DNA of 15,299 bases from Chloroflexota bacterium (GCA_022572865.1 JACZVB010000004.1:1-15299); one strand, 5' to 3'; shown: positions 1 to 7,399, counted from the first letter of the stretch. Translations and numbers: made by a program. The notes: generated by a model from the sequence alone, not told the origin.

Positions 1-407
1 AGAGCGGGCCTGATTGACGCCATCTGCCCTTCCCATATACGTCGGTTCAGCATCGCCTCTGCCGATAGGAAAACAGAGAGGCGGTTGGCATCGCCGGACT
101 CCGGTCGAAGCATCCTCCGGTAGGTGAATTCGGTTAGCTGAACGAGTCTTGCCACCGGGCTCTCAGCACACTCGGTATTGGCCAAGATCGAGGCGTCGTC
201 CTTTGCAGACCTGCTCCGTAAAGCGTCGATGATGTCTTCCTTGCTCTTGAAGTAGTGGTAGACGGCGCCCTTGGACAACCCGGCTTTCTTGTGGATGTCC
301 TCCAGCGTGGTCAGGTAGAAGCCGCGGCGGGAGAAACAAACGACCGCTGCATCGAGTATCTGCTGACGGCGAGCCTCCAGATACTCCTCGCTGACTTTCG
401 GTGCCAT
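1..407 (-). CDS. TetR/AcrR-family transcriptional repressor (partial, N-terminal 135 residues)
   Basis: The minus-strand frame opens with ATG at 407 and runs off the window at base 1, so the C-terminal ligand-binding part is missing. A good Shine-Dalgarno AGGAG (418-414) lies six bases upstream. The first ~55 residues are a typical TetR DNA-binding domain: helix 1 with ARRQQILDAAVVCFSRRGF, then TLEDIHKKAGLSKGAVYHYF, where GLSKGAVYHYF is the recognition helix, followed by KSKEDII. By family knowledge the missing C-terminal domain binds a small ligand and releases DNA. The palindrome at 430-455 lies 22 bases upstream of the start and covers the likely -10, so the protein probably represses itself. 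Its other targets are not visible; they may lie beyond base 1. Family assignment is certain; ligand and regulon are unknown. Confidence 0.95.
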   Translation of the reverse strand, partial: MAPKVSEEYLEARRQQILDAAVVCFSRRGFYLTTLEDIHKKAGLSKGAVYHYFKSKEDIIDALRSRSAKDDASILANTECAESPVARLVQLTEFTYRRMLRPESGDANRLSVFLSAEAMLNRRIWEGQMASIRPA

Positions 408-429
408 GGTGAACTCCTATGATTGATTC

Positions 430-455
430 ATATAAACCGGCTGGCCGGTCTATAT
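430..455. promoter_or_regulatory. Palindromic TetR operator overlapping the repressor's own promoter
   Basis: A 26-base inverted repeat: left arm ATATAAACCGGC (430-441), two-base centre TG, right arm GCCGGTCTATAT (444-455). Eleven of twelve arm positions are complementary. The half-site resembles the A(G)ACCGGC/GCCGGTCT type common in front of TetR-family genes. A perfect TATAAT reading on the minus strand (459-454) overlaps the right arm and could be the -10 of the tetR gene; no good -35 is seen. The regulator is inferred from position. Confidence 0.75.
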
Positions 456-632
456 TATATCACTTATGATGCATAAGCTGCCATAAGGGTGCAACTCCAC
501 CGCTATCTAGCCTCCGGGATGAGTTGTCATGCTCAGGTACTGGTAGTGGGCGATGGCAGGTGCGGCAAGGGACTCGGCCCTGGAAGCGAAGTGAGGGAGT
601 TCCGCCCGGGGAATAAAAACGTTTGGTTGGTG

Positions 633-661
633 TTGCGGCATCCAGCCTTTACCTCTATAAT
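633..661 (+). promoter_or_regulatory. Sigma70-type promoter of the small membrane protein gene
   Basis: TTGCGG (633-638), a 17-base spacer, and a perfect TATAAT (656-661). Transcription should begin near 668, about 24 bases before the ATG at 692. This supports the short gene downstream as real and independently transcribed. Confidence 0.7.
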
Positions 662-691
662 GAAATCTAGGATAGTTCATAGGAACGTTAT

Positions 692-1000
692 ATGGTCAGA
701 AAGTCCCGGCGCTTTGCCGTAAGGCAAGCAGCCCTAGCCAGACAGAAGAAGAAACGTGGCTCCCTATCCCAGAGGCAGATAGAGCTATCGACCCCTGCAC
801 CCCAATTATCTCCATCAGAAGAGGTCGATACGAACGAGGAGACCCCACCTCTACCTGACCCTGCCGGCGAGGGTGTCTTAGAGGCGGTGCCCGCTACTCC
901 CTGGAGATACGCCTACGTCCTGTCCGACATCAAGAGGATCGGCGTCCTCTCTTCGGTAATCTTGGCTTTGCTGGTGGGTTTGAGCTTCTTCCTAGGCTAA
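692..1000 (+). CDS. Small C-terminally membrane-anchored protein of unknown function (102 aa)
   Basis: I do not recognise the family. ATG at 692 has an AGGAA Shine-Dalgarno (681-685) six bases upstream and sits behind a well-formed promoter, so it is probably expressed. The N-terminus (1-25) is strongly basic (VRKSRRFAVRQAALARQKKKR). Residues ~30-70 are acidic and proline-rich and likely disordered. The last ~20 residues (about 82-101, GVLSSVILALLVGLSFFLG) form one hydrophobic helix ending at the C-terminus. This is the layout of a tail-anchored protein with a basic cytoplasmic head that could touch nucleic acid, ribosome or lipid; that last point is a guess. It lies between the divergent tetR and uvrC, with a 132-base gap to the latter. 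Confidence 0.7.
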   Translation: MVRKSRRFAVRQAALARQKKKRGSLSQRQIELSTPAPQLSPSEEVDTNEETPPLPDPAGEGVLEAVPATPWRYAYVLSDIKRIGVLSSVILALLVGLSFFLG

Positions 1001-1116
1001 AAGCATCCGATCCCGGTCCGTCCGCAAGGGTAGCTCGCCACCCATCCACGACAAATCCCGCGTGAGGCCCCATTCCCGCTCCGTTCACCTTTTCACCTCT
1101 CGGACTCTCGTCGTGC

Positions 1117-1122
1117 TAGAAT
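1117..1122 (+). promoter_or_regulatory. Probable -10 element of uvrC, giving a near-leaderless mRNA
   Basis: TAGAAT (1117-1122) lies only 10 bases before the uvrC ATG at 1133. Transcription would start at about 1128-1130. There is no Shine-Dalgarno in the 15 bases before the ATG. The -35 is poor (TCACCT-like around 1093). A near-leaderless transcript is inferred. Confidence 0.45.
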
Positions 1123-1132
1123 TGTTACGGCA

Positions 1133-2995
1133 ATGAAGAGCCAGTCCATCGCAGACCAAGTTAAGGCAACGCCCACCAAGCCGGGGGTATACATCTTTCG
1201 GGACTCCTCCGGTACCGTTCTATACGTCGGCAAGGCCGCGAGCCTAAGAAGCCGGGTCCGCTCCTACTTCGCCGATTCCTCTGCCTTCACCTTCAAGCTG
1301 AAGAATCTGAGCGCCAAGATAGCCCAGTACGAGTACGTCGTCACCGACTCTGAGCAGGAAGCGCTGATCCTCGAAAACACCCTGATCAAGGGGCACAAGC
1401 CCCGCTACAACGTGCGCCTGAAGGACGACAAGACCTATCCCTACATCAAGATCGACCTGAAGGAGGACTTCCCCAGGGTCTACTTCACCCGGAGAAGGGA
1501 GAAGGATGGGGCCAGGTATTTCGGGCCCTTCGCCAGCGCCAGCTCCGTCAGAAAGACCCTGGACCTGATCAAGAAGCTCTTCCCCTACAGGTCATGCACC
1601 AAGAACATCACAGGGACCGATCCCCGGCCCTGCCTGGACTACTACATCAACCGGTGCGTAGGCCCGTGTATAGGGGTTTCCACCAAGGAGGATTACCGCA
1701 GGGTCATAGACCAGGTGATACTCTTCCTGGAAGGCAAGCACGACGCAGTGGTTCGAGACCTGAAAAGTAGAATGGGCAGTGCCGCAGAAGAGCTCCAGTT
1801 CGAGAGGGCGGCGGCCCTGCGGGACCAGGTCCGGGCCATTCAGCGGGTGTCCGAAGCCCAGAAGGTCCATTCCAGCCTCCTCAAGAACGAGGACCTCGTA
1901 GCTATGGCCCGTTCGCAGGACGAGGCCTGGGTGGAAGTCTTCTTCGTCAGGGAGGGCAAGACCGTCGGCAGAGACCACTTCATAATGGTGGGCACTCAGG
2001 ACGAGGCGGAGGCCGAGATCATGGCCAGTTTCGTCAAGCAGTACTACGATTCGGCCTCCTACATCCCTCCCCTGATTCTGCTCCAGCACGCCCCCGAGGA
2101 CTCGACCCTCATAACCCGATGGCTGGAAAACCAGCGAGGTCAAAAGGTAAAGCTAAGGGTCCCCAAAAGGGGAGTGCGGCGTCAACTGCTGCAGATGGTG
2201 GCCGCCAACGCCGTCCAGGGGCTGGCACAGCACCGGATCAAGTGGCTGGCTGACATCGACGCCATATCCCAGGCCCTGGATGAGCTTCAAGAGCAGCTCA
2301 ATCTGCCCAGCTCGCCCCGCCGAATGGAGTGCTACGACATCTCCAACATCCAAGGGACTAATCCCGTCGGCAGCATGGTGGTCTTCGAGAACGGACGCCC
2401 CAAACCCTCTCACTACCGGCGGTTCAAGATCAAGACCGTGGAGGGCATCGACGACTACTCTATGATGCAGGAGATGCTGAGGCGCCGTTTTCGCCGGCTC
2501 AAAGACGACAGGGATGGCGTAAACGGAAGGCAACACGGGGAGGGGCGAAAGGGTTCGGAGAGCTGGGGCATCGTGCCGGACCTGGTCCTAATCGATGGGG
2601 GCAAGGGCCATCTTAGCGCCGCCCTACAGGTGATGCTGGAGATGGGGGTCGCGGACATACCACTGGCCAGCATCGCCAAGCAGTTCGAGGAGATATTCCG
2701 GCCCGATAGCAGCGAGCCCATCATCCTTCCCAGGAGCTCTCAGGCCCTCTACCTGGTCCAGCGCCTTCGCGACGAGGCCCATCGCTTCGCCATCACCTTC
2801 CACCGTCAGCTTCGCAAGAAGAGCGGGGTGAGGTCGGCTATGGACTCGGTCCCGGGCATAGGGCCAAAGAGGAAGAAGGCGCTGATTAGGCACTTCGGCT
2901 CCGTCAAGGGCATCAGAGAGGCCCCCATAGATGATATAGCCGCCGTGGTCGGCATGACCCGAAAGCTGGCCCAGCAGGTCAAAGAGCACCTGTAG
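1133..2995 (+). CDS. uvrC: UvrABC excision nuclease subunit C
   Basis: UvrC makes both incisions flanking a DNA lesion after UvrA/UvrB recognition in nucleotide excision repair. The 620-residue product has the full-length bacterial layout. A GIY-YIG nuclease domain sits at ~15-95 (GVY 18-20, YVG 31-33, Glu81 in LILEN). Four cysteines at 155, 167, 175 and 179 are arranged as in UvrC proteins reported to carry an iron-sulfur cluster. A UVR/UvrB-binding helix pair sits at ~205-240. The RNase H-like second nuclease domain has Asp402 (YDIS), Asp488 (LIDGGKGH) and His550 (DEAHRFAITFHR). A C-terminal helix-hairpin-helix sits at ~572-600 (VPGIGPKRKKALIRHFGS). All catalytic residues I can place are present. 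The TPR gene begins 12 bases after the stop, so the two are likely cotranscribed. Confidence 0.98.
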   Translation: MKSQSIADQVKATPTKPGVYIFRDSSGTVLYVGKAASLRSRVRSYFADSSAFTFKLKNLSAKIAQYEYVVTDSEQEALILENTLIKGHKPRYNVRLKDDKTYPYIKIDLKEDFPRVYFTRRREKDGARYFGPFASASSVRKTLDLIKKLFPYRSCTKNITGTDPRPCLDYYINRCVGPCIGVSTKEDYRRVIDQVILFLEGKHDAVVRDLKSRMGSAAEELQFERAAALRDQVRAIQRVSEAQKVHSSLLKNEDLVAMARSQDEAWVEVFFVREGKTVGRDHFIMVGTQDEAEAEIMASFVKQYYDSASYIPPLILLQHAPEDSTLITRWLENQRGQKVKLRVPKRGVRRQLLQMVAANAVQGLAQHRIKWLADIDAISQALDELQEQLNLPSSPRRMECYDISNIQGTNPVGSMVVFENGRPKPSHYRRFKIKTVEGIDDYSMMQEMLRRRFRRLKDDRDGVNGRQHGEGRKGSESWGIVPDLVLIDGGKGHLSAALQVMLEMGVADIPLASIAKQFEEIFRPDSSEPIILPRSSQALYLVQRLRDEAHRFAITFHRQLRKKSGVRSAMDSVPGIGPKRKKALIRHFGSVKGIREAPIDDIAAVVGMTRKLAQQVKEHL

Positions 2996-3007
2996 ATTCA
3001 GCCGTCA

Positions 3008-3901
3008 ATGCCTACCAGTAAAGAAAAAGCTCTGGTTCACCTGGAGCAAGGGGCGGACCTCCTGGACGTGGGAGACATGGACGGCGCCCTCAAAGAGTTC
3101 GACCGGGCCATTGCCCTTGATGGGGCGCTGGTGAACGCCTATCTGCGCCGTTGTGAGGCTTACACTTTCACGGGTGAGAACGGCAAGGCCATCATGGACG
3201 CCTCCAAGGCCCTTATGCTCGACCCCCATAACGCAGGCGCCTACGTCGATCGGGCCGCGGCCCGCGTGAACCAGGGCAACTTTCAAAAGGCCCTGGATGA
3301 CGCCAACCAGGCGATAACCCTCGACCCCGGGTCAGCATCGGCGTACCTCAACCGGGGTGCGGCCTACCGGGGCCAGGGGCAGCTCAGGATGGCGCTGGGG
3401 GACTACAACAAGGCCATTAGCCTGGAGCCCCGCCACCCCCTGGCCTATAGCCACCGCGCCAGCGCCTTCCTGACCATCGGCGCCTATGATAGGGCGATAC
3501 GGGACGCTACAGCCGCCATAGACCTGGACCCCCACCTTTCCCAGCCCTACATCGACCGGGGTGAGGCATATCGCTACAGGGGCGAATACGATAAGGCCAT
3601 TGCGGACGCTACCGAGGCCCTGGGCCGCCACCCGGAACTGGTCATGGCGCTGGTGAACCGGGCCGCCGCTTACCTGGACAAGGGCGACGGCCCCCATGCC
3701 CTAGCGGACTCTAATGCAGCACTGAGACTGGACTCTACCAATGTCCCGGCTTACAACAACCGGGCCATTGCCCTGGCCAAGATGGGCCGCACCGGTGAGG
3801 CCGTTGAAGACCTGAACAAAGCCTACGCCCTAGTGGATAACGACGCCATGCGAGACCACATCTCCATGGTACTGAGAAAGATCAGAGACAGTGCCAGGTG
3901 A
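3008..3901 (+). CDS. Tetratricopeptide-repeat protein (eight TPR units)
   Basis: Almost the whole 297-residue protein is built of about eight consecutive TPR units with a 34-residue period. Each has the signature pattern: a Tyr/Leu near the start, Ala/Gly at turn positions, A[IL] in helix B, and ending in LDP-like caps (IALDG, LMLDP, ITLDP, ISLEP, IDLDP, LGRHP, LRLDS). There is no signal peptide or membrane segment, so it is cytoplasmic. TPR stacks bind partner proteins or peptides; no catalytic domain is attached and the partner cannot be named. ATG at 3008 lies 12 bases after the uvrC stop with no obvious Shine-Dalgarno, suggesting translation from the uvrC message. A link to repair is suggested only by this neighbourhood. 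Confidence 0.93.
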   Translation: MPTSKEKALVHLEQGADLLDVGDMDGALKEFDRAIALDGALVNAYLRRCEAYTFTGENGKAIMDASKALMLDPHNAGAYVDRAAARVNQGNFQKALDDANQAITLDPGSASAYLNRGAAYRGQGQLRMALGDYNKAISLEPRHPLAYSHRASAFLTIGAYDRAIRDATAAIDLDPHLSQPYIDRGEAYRYRGEYDKAIADATEALGRHPELVMALVNRAAAYLDKGDGPHALADSNAALRLDSTNVPAYNNRAIALAKMGRTGEAVEDLNKAYALVDNDAMRDHISMVLRKIRDSAR

Positions 3902-3945
3902 TAGGCAAACCCCGGTGCTCTTTCCTTTTACACCCCGGCCAACTC

Positions 3946-3975
3946 TTAACCAGGCCTGCCAGATTATTGTACAAT
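3946..3975 (+). promoter_or_regulatory. Possible promoter of the lipoprotein gene
   Basis: TTAACC (3946-3951), an 18-base spacer and TACAAT (3970-3975). Initiation near 3982 would fall downstream of the first in-frame ATG (3974) but upstream of the ATG pair at 4022/4025. It therefore argues for the inner start, which also gives the better signal peptide. Confidence 0.4.
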
Positions 3976-4021
3976 GTTGCCCACAACCGGCACCCTCATG
4001 GGCATTTCAGCGTTTAATATA

Positions 4022-4720
4022 ATGATGTCTCCCAGATTGCTGCTCGTCCCAGCCCTGATGGGCCTCCTCTATCTGGCCGCCGTGGCCTGTGGAAATGGCG
4101 GTGGGACCACGCCCACCCAGGCTCCAAGCCCATCTCCCTCGCCCACAGCGAGGTCCTTATCATCGGACGCCCCCACTTCCAGCCCCGAGGCCCAGGGTTC
4201 CTTCATACAGTTCGCAACCGAGGATTGCATCCTTAATTTGTCAGGAGAGTTGGGAGAGCGTACGACAATCAACCAGACCTACGTGGAAAACGAGCCCAAG
4301 GCCAATATAGAGCGGCTATTCCAGCGCTTCCAACAGTCGGCGTCCCAGTCCACAATCCTGCGGTGCGACATGCGAACCTCAGGATTCTTTTCTACGTGGT
4401 GGGTCCAGTCCCTCCAGACCGAGGAGGAGGCGGTCCAGCTTTTCGATGCTTTCGTAGATGCAACAAGGCCAGAGGTGATCAAGCTAAACCTGAACTCCCT
4501 ATCCTGCTTTCGGATCAGCGCCCTCCTTGACCAGGATCGGACCCGCTATATACTGGACTTTGAGGGCCGGGGCATCTGTGAGCCTGATGTATTCAACGGG
4601 ATGAGCGGACTGATCCTGTACAAACGGGCCGTAATAGGTGTCGACTCTCAGTTCAAGGATGAATTGTTCGACATCATCATCGAACGCGCCCGGCAAGTCG
4701 TCGATCAAAAAAGCGACTAG
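4022..4720 (+). CDS. Putative secreted lipoprotein of unknown function
   Basis: From ATG 4022 the protein is 232 residues. It has a lipoprotein signal peptide: Arg5, a hydrophobic core LLLVPALMGLLYL, and a lipobox AVAC with the lipidated Cys at 23. A Gly/Pro/Ser/Thr-rich linker (~24-55, GNGGGTTPTQ then repeated PSPSP) would hold the body off the membrane. The remaining ~175 residues form a mixed alpha/beta region with cysteines near CILNL, LRCDM, LSCFRI and GICEP that could pair as disulfides. I recognise no domain. The frame stays open upstream to an ATG at 3974, but that would add 16 residues before the signal peptide and coincides with a likely -10. It is flanked by the TPR gene and the PAP2 gene, with promoters on both sides, so it is probably monocistronic. 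Confidence 0.8.
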   Translation: MMSPRLLLVPALMGLLYLAAVACGNGGGTTPTQAPSPSPSPTARSLSSDAPTSSPEAQGSFIQFATEDCILNLSGELGERTTINQTYVENEPKANIERLFQRFQQSASQSTILRCDMRTSGFFSTWWVQSLQTEEEAVQLFDAFVDATRPEVIKLNLNSLSCFRISALLDQDRTRYILDFEGRGICEPDVFNGMSGLILYKRAVIGVDSQFKDELFDIIIERARQVVDQKSD

Positions 4721-4850
4721 CCGGCGCAGGGCCTTAATCCAAAGCCCCGCCACCCAGTCAGCGTAGGGGCCTTCCCAGTCGATTCAAGAGTGTCGATCTC
4801 AGGACCACGTGCCCGGGAGTGAACTACTCGGGTTCCTCCCTCTCATCAAA

Positions 4851-4879
4851 TTGACAACCAAAAGCCCGCTAGATACACT
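4851..4879 (+). promoter_or_regulatory. Strong sigma70-type promoter of the PAP2-family gene
   Basis: Consensus TTGACA (4851-4856), a 17-base spacer and TACACT (4874-4879). Predicted start of transcription is near 4886, about 50 bases before the coding region. Confidence 0.78.
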
Positions 4880-4934
4880 ATCTGAGAACCAGATGGCAAG
4901 ACTCCCTTTACCTGCAAGCGGCTATTAGAGGGAG

Positions 4935-5756
4935 GTGCTTATACTGAAAACACTGGCCCAGTCGGGCCTGACTTATCTTGAAACGGGCCGCGGTTGCCTG
5001 GGTGCCATCAAGGTAATCACGCGCAACAGGTATGCCATAGAGCTAGGCTTACTGGCCCTGGGCTACCTCCTTTACATTGGTGTCAAGCACCTCTTTGTAG
5101 ATGACCTGGAGGCCATCGCTTTTGAGAATGCCCGTAAGGTCATCGATGTAGAGCTTTCCCTAAACATCCACTGGGAACCCACCATACAGGGCTGGCTCCT
5201 AGATAACCTGCAAAGCGTTGTAGTCTTTTTCAACTGGGTCTACACCTTTGGCTTTTTCCCCATCCTCATTCCAACCGCCATTGCCCTGTTCCTGTTCAGA
5301 CATAAGACCTACGTCCTCTATCGTAACGTCTTCCTCATCAGCTTCCTTCTCACCTGGCTGGTCTATCTGACCTTTCCCGTGGCCCCACCTCGGATGATGA
5401 TAGAGTACGGCTACGTCGATACAATAGAGGCCATGGGCCCGGCCATATACAACAGCAAGGAAGCCCTTTCCTATTACAACCAGTACTCCGCCATGCCCAG
5501 CATGCACTTCGGCTGGATCCTCCTTTTCAGCACGGTGTTTCTGAGGAGCGGAGTCAAGCCATTGCGGATCTTCGGGGCCGTATACCCGGCCCTTGTTCTG
5601 GCCGCGATAGTGGTAACGGCCAACCACTATATACTGGATGCCATAGTAGGCGGGTCTATTATCGCGGGCTCATACGGCATCTACCTACTGCTGCGAAGCG
5701 TGCCTTCCCGTCTCGTCCGCCAGACCGTGGCCGGCGGCGGCTCTCCAGCAAGCTAA
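4935..5756 (+). CDS. PAP2_3-type integral membrane phosphatase / phosphotransferase-like protein
   Basis: A multi-pass membrane protein of ~273 residues with hydrophobic segments near 34-52, 94-120, 132-148, 192-204, 214-228 and 237-253. It carries the PAP2_3 pattern: the loop FPVAPPRM (147-154), the motif PSMH (188-191), and the final motif ANHYILDAIVGG, in which His231 is the expected nucleophile and Asp235 its partner. Relatives act on phosphorylated lipids at the membrane face or, as in Aur1-like enzymes, transfer phospho-inositol head groups. The substrate here is unknown. The start is odd: the Shine-Dalgarno GGAGGTG (4931-4937) runs through the GTG at 4935, so translation may really begin at CTG 4944, eight bases further on. 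Confidence 0.9.
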   Translation: MLILKTLAQSGLTYLETGRGCLGAIKVITRNRYAIELGLLALGYLLYIGVKHLFVDDLEAIAFENARKVIDVELSLNIHWEPTIQGWLLDNLQSVVVFFNWVYTFGFFPILIPTAIALFLFRHKTYVLYRNVFLISFLLTWLVYLTFPVAPPRMMIEYGYVDTIEAMGPAIYNSKEALSYYNQYSAMPSMHFGWILLFSTVFLRSGVKPLRIFGAVYPALVLAAIVVTANHYILDAIVGGSIIAGSYGIYLLLRSVPSRLVRQTVAGGGSPAS

Positions 5757-6133
5757 TCTTCTGCCCGAATTGGTCCTCTTCACCGGCACAAACCAATGGA
5801 CGGACCGACCTGCCGCAGGTCCCCTACCCACAGGCTGGCCAGGTCGATTAGGCCAATGCCGTTGAAGTCCTTGTAAACCCTCCATATAATGGCTAATCAT
5901 TCGGCATTGGAGTTGATGCCCTGCTGGCTCGGGAAGGACGACATGCAGACTACAACATCATCGAGGGCGTCGCGCAGACCCGGCTTTGCCGGCAGAACGC
6001 CCTTGCGCCGGCGCTGCCACCCAGGTGAAAACCAGGGATGACCCATCCATGAATTCATCGGTTCTATGAACCTGATGCAGGCTATTGAAAGAGCGGTCCG
6101 ATAGAGCATGAAATGCGAGAAAGGGGGAAGCAA
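5757..6133. other. Gene-poor stretch with a possible broken minus-strand frame and small palindromes
   Basis: No convincing gene lies here. Three palindromes are visible: GACCTG-CCG-CAGGTC (5807-5821), ATGAATTCAT just before 6060, and GGTTC-TAT-GAACC (6060-6072). The last two lie upstream of the amidohydrolase gene and could be operator-like. On the minus strand one frame is interrupted only by TGA at 5899-5897 and otherwise reads coding-like, with many G/C third positions, from ~6050 to a stop near 5803 (segments such as DALDDVVVCMSSFPSQQG and VYKDFNGIGLIDLASLW). I do not recognise a family. Confidence 0.4.
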
Positions 6134-7261
6134 GTGGAGTACAAAATCATCTCGGGTGACTCTCACGTTGACCTGACATTCCTGCCCGAGGACCTGTTCA
6201 TCAAGAACGCCCCGGCCCCGTGGAAGGAGAGGATGCCTCATGTGGAGGAGTCCTCAAAAGGGCGGATGTGGGTCGTCGAGGACATAGACATTACCGACGT
6301 AGGTCGCTTTGTGATCAGAGAGAATTACAGCCAGGGGATGAGAGACCACACCAACAGGATGGATGCTGCCGGCATTTTCGACACCTCAGATGGAGGGTAC
6401 CACCCCACAACCCCTCACCTCCGCCTCCGAGACCAGGACCTGGACGGCGTGGATGCAGAGGTGATCTACGGCCTCTTCAACGTGTCACCCAAGCTCAAGG
6501 ACTACGACCAGGTGACTCAGATTTTCAAGATATACAACGATTGGATCGCCGACTTTTGCAAGACTCATCCGGATAGGTTCGTTGGACTGGCCTGTATCCC
6601 CAACCACGACCCCCAGGTGGCCGCACAGGAGCTGCGAAGGGGGGCCGAGATGGGGCTCAAAGGCACTGAGTTCGGGGTGAGCAACGCTGCCAAGCCGATC
6701 TACCACCAGGACTGGGATGTCCTTTGGCAGGCTTCCAGCGAGACTGGAATGCCCATTTCCTTCCACACCGTAGGGTGGGAGCCTCGGCAGGTCGATCCGT
6801 CCGAGCGAGCCACTTACGAGAGGACTTTCGGTACCATTCACACCACTATGCTACAGTTGGCCGGCGTGGAGTTCCTGGCCAGCACCGTCTTTTCCGGCGC
6901 CTGTGAGCGCTACCCCGATTTCAAGTTCCTATTGGGTGAGTGCGGCATCAGCTGGCTGCCATACGTACTGGACCGGATGGACCACGAGGGAGGGGGGCAG
7001 CCGGGCCTGACCATGAAACCCTCTGAATACTTCCATCGCCAGGGCTACTCCACCTTCCAGAAGGAGAGCGTGGCCGGAGACCTGATCCCCCTGATCGGCG
7101 CCGAGAACGTGATCTGGGGCTCAGACTATCCCCACCCCGACGGCGTCTGGCCCGATTCCCAGGAGACTATAGAAAACAACTTCCGCAACCTGAAAAGTGA
7201 ATCCGACAAGCGGAAGGTCATTTGCGAGAACGCGGGCAAGCTGTACGGGCTTATTAAGTAG
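6134..7261 (+). CDS. Amidohydrolase family 2 (PF04909) metal-dependent hydrolase/decarboxylase
   Basis: A TIM-barrel enzyme of the ACMSD/6-methylsalicylate-decarboxylase-like amidohydrolase group; members hydrolyse or decarboxylate cyclic or aromatic carboxylic compounds, and the substrate cannot be read here. From GTG 6134 the protein is 375 residues. It begins MEYKIISGDSHVD, where Asp9-Ser-His11 replaces the usual His-x-His, as in many members. Other metal-site candidates are His211 (PISFHTVGW), Glu269 (GECG), and Asp331/His334 in WGSDYPHPDG. The GTG is preferred because AGGGGGA lies about six bases upstream and the family N-terminus starts there; an in-frame ATG at 6113 has no Shine-Dalgarno and overlaps a possible promoter (TTGAAA 6085-6090, TGAAAT 6109-6114). 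The next sequence downstream is an alcohol dehydrogenase relic. Confidence 0.92.
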   Translation: MEYKIISGDSHVDLTFLPEDLFIKNAPAPWKERMPHVEESSKGRMWVVEDIDITDVGRFVIRENYSQGMRDHTNRMDAAGIFDTSDGGYHPTTPHLRLRDQDLDGVDAEVIYGLFNVSPKLKDYDQVTQIFKIYNDWIADFCKTHPDRFVGLACIPNHDPQVAAQELRRGAEMGLKGTEFGVSNAAKPIYHQDWDVLWQASSETGMPISFHTVGWEPRQVDPSERATYERTFGTIHTTMLQLAGVEFLASTVFSGACERYPDFKFLLGECGISWLPYVLDRMDHEGGGQPGLTMKPSEYFHRQGYSTFQKESVAGDLIPLIGAENVIWGSDYPHPDGVWPDSQETIENNFRNLKSESDKRKVICENAGKLYGLIK

Positions 7262-7282
7262 GCTCAGTCACCAACGGTCTGA

Positions 7283-7399
7283 TACTTCCGTCAGACCCGC
7301 TGTAACCTGGACGGGCTGGTGACCAGGGTCTGTTCCCTGGACGAGGTAAACTACGCCCTGGAAAAGGGAGACGTGGCCCGAATCGTAATTCGGTATTAG
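7283..7399 (+). pseudogene. Relic of a zinc-type alcohol dehydrogenase (C-terminal tail only)
   Basis: A 38-codon open stretch bounded upstream by TGA (7280-7282) and ending in TAG (7397-7399). It reads YFRQTRCNLDGLVTR, then VCSLDEVNYALEKGD, then VARIVIRY. This matches the end of medium-chain (MDR) alcohol dehydrogenases, where a conserved LDGLVTR-type strand is followed by the (P)LDEVNEAL helix and a final GxVARxVIRY strand. There is no start codon, Shine-Dalgarno or catalytic domain; the stop falls where the full-length protein should end. The rest of the gene was apparently deleted up to the amidohydrolase end at 7261. Family assignment rests on this short motif. Confidence 0.65.

Noticed and set aside
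530..615. GC-rich purine-heavy stretch that resembles a structured RNA or riboswitch leader
   Set aside because: I tried fluoride, cobalamin, SRP and RNase P signatures and none fit; the predicted transcript start at ~668 is downstream, so it would not be part of the leader.
489..722. GTG-started 77-residue plus-strand frame upstream of the small membrane protein gene
   Set aside because: No Shine-Dalgarno, low-complexity translation without domain character, and it runs across the promoter and start of the better supported gene at 692.
1592..2536. Long minus-strand open frames inside uvrC
   Set aside because: Mirror frames caused by GC-rich codon use in uvrC; no Shine-Dalgarno and no recognisable domain.
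6113..6133. ATG at 6113 as start of the amidohydrolase
   Set aside because: No Shine-Dalgarno before it and it overlaps a possible -10; GTG 6134 has AGGGGGA at proper spacing and fits the family N-terminus.
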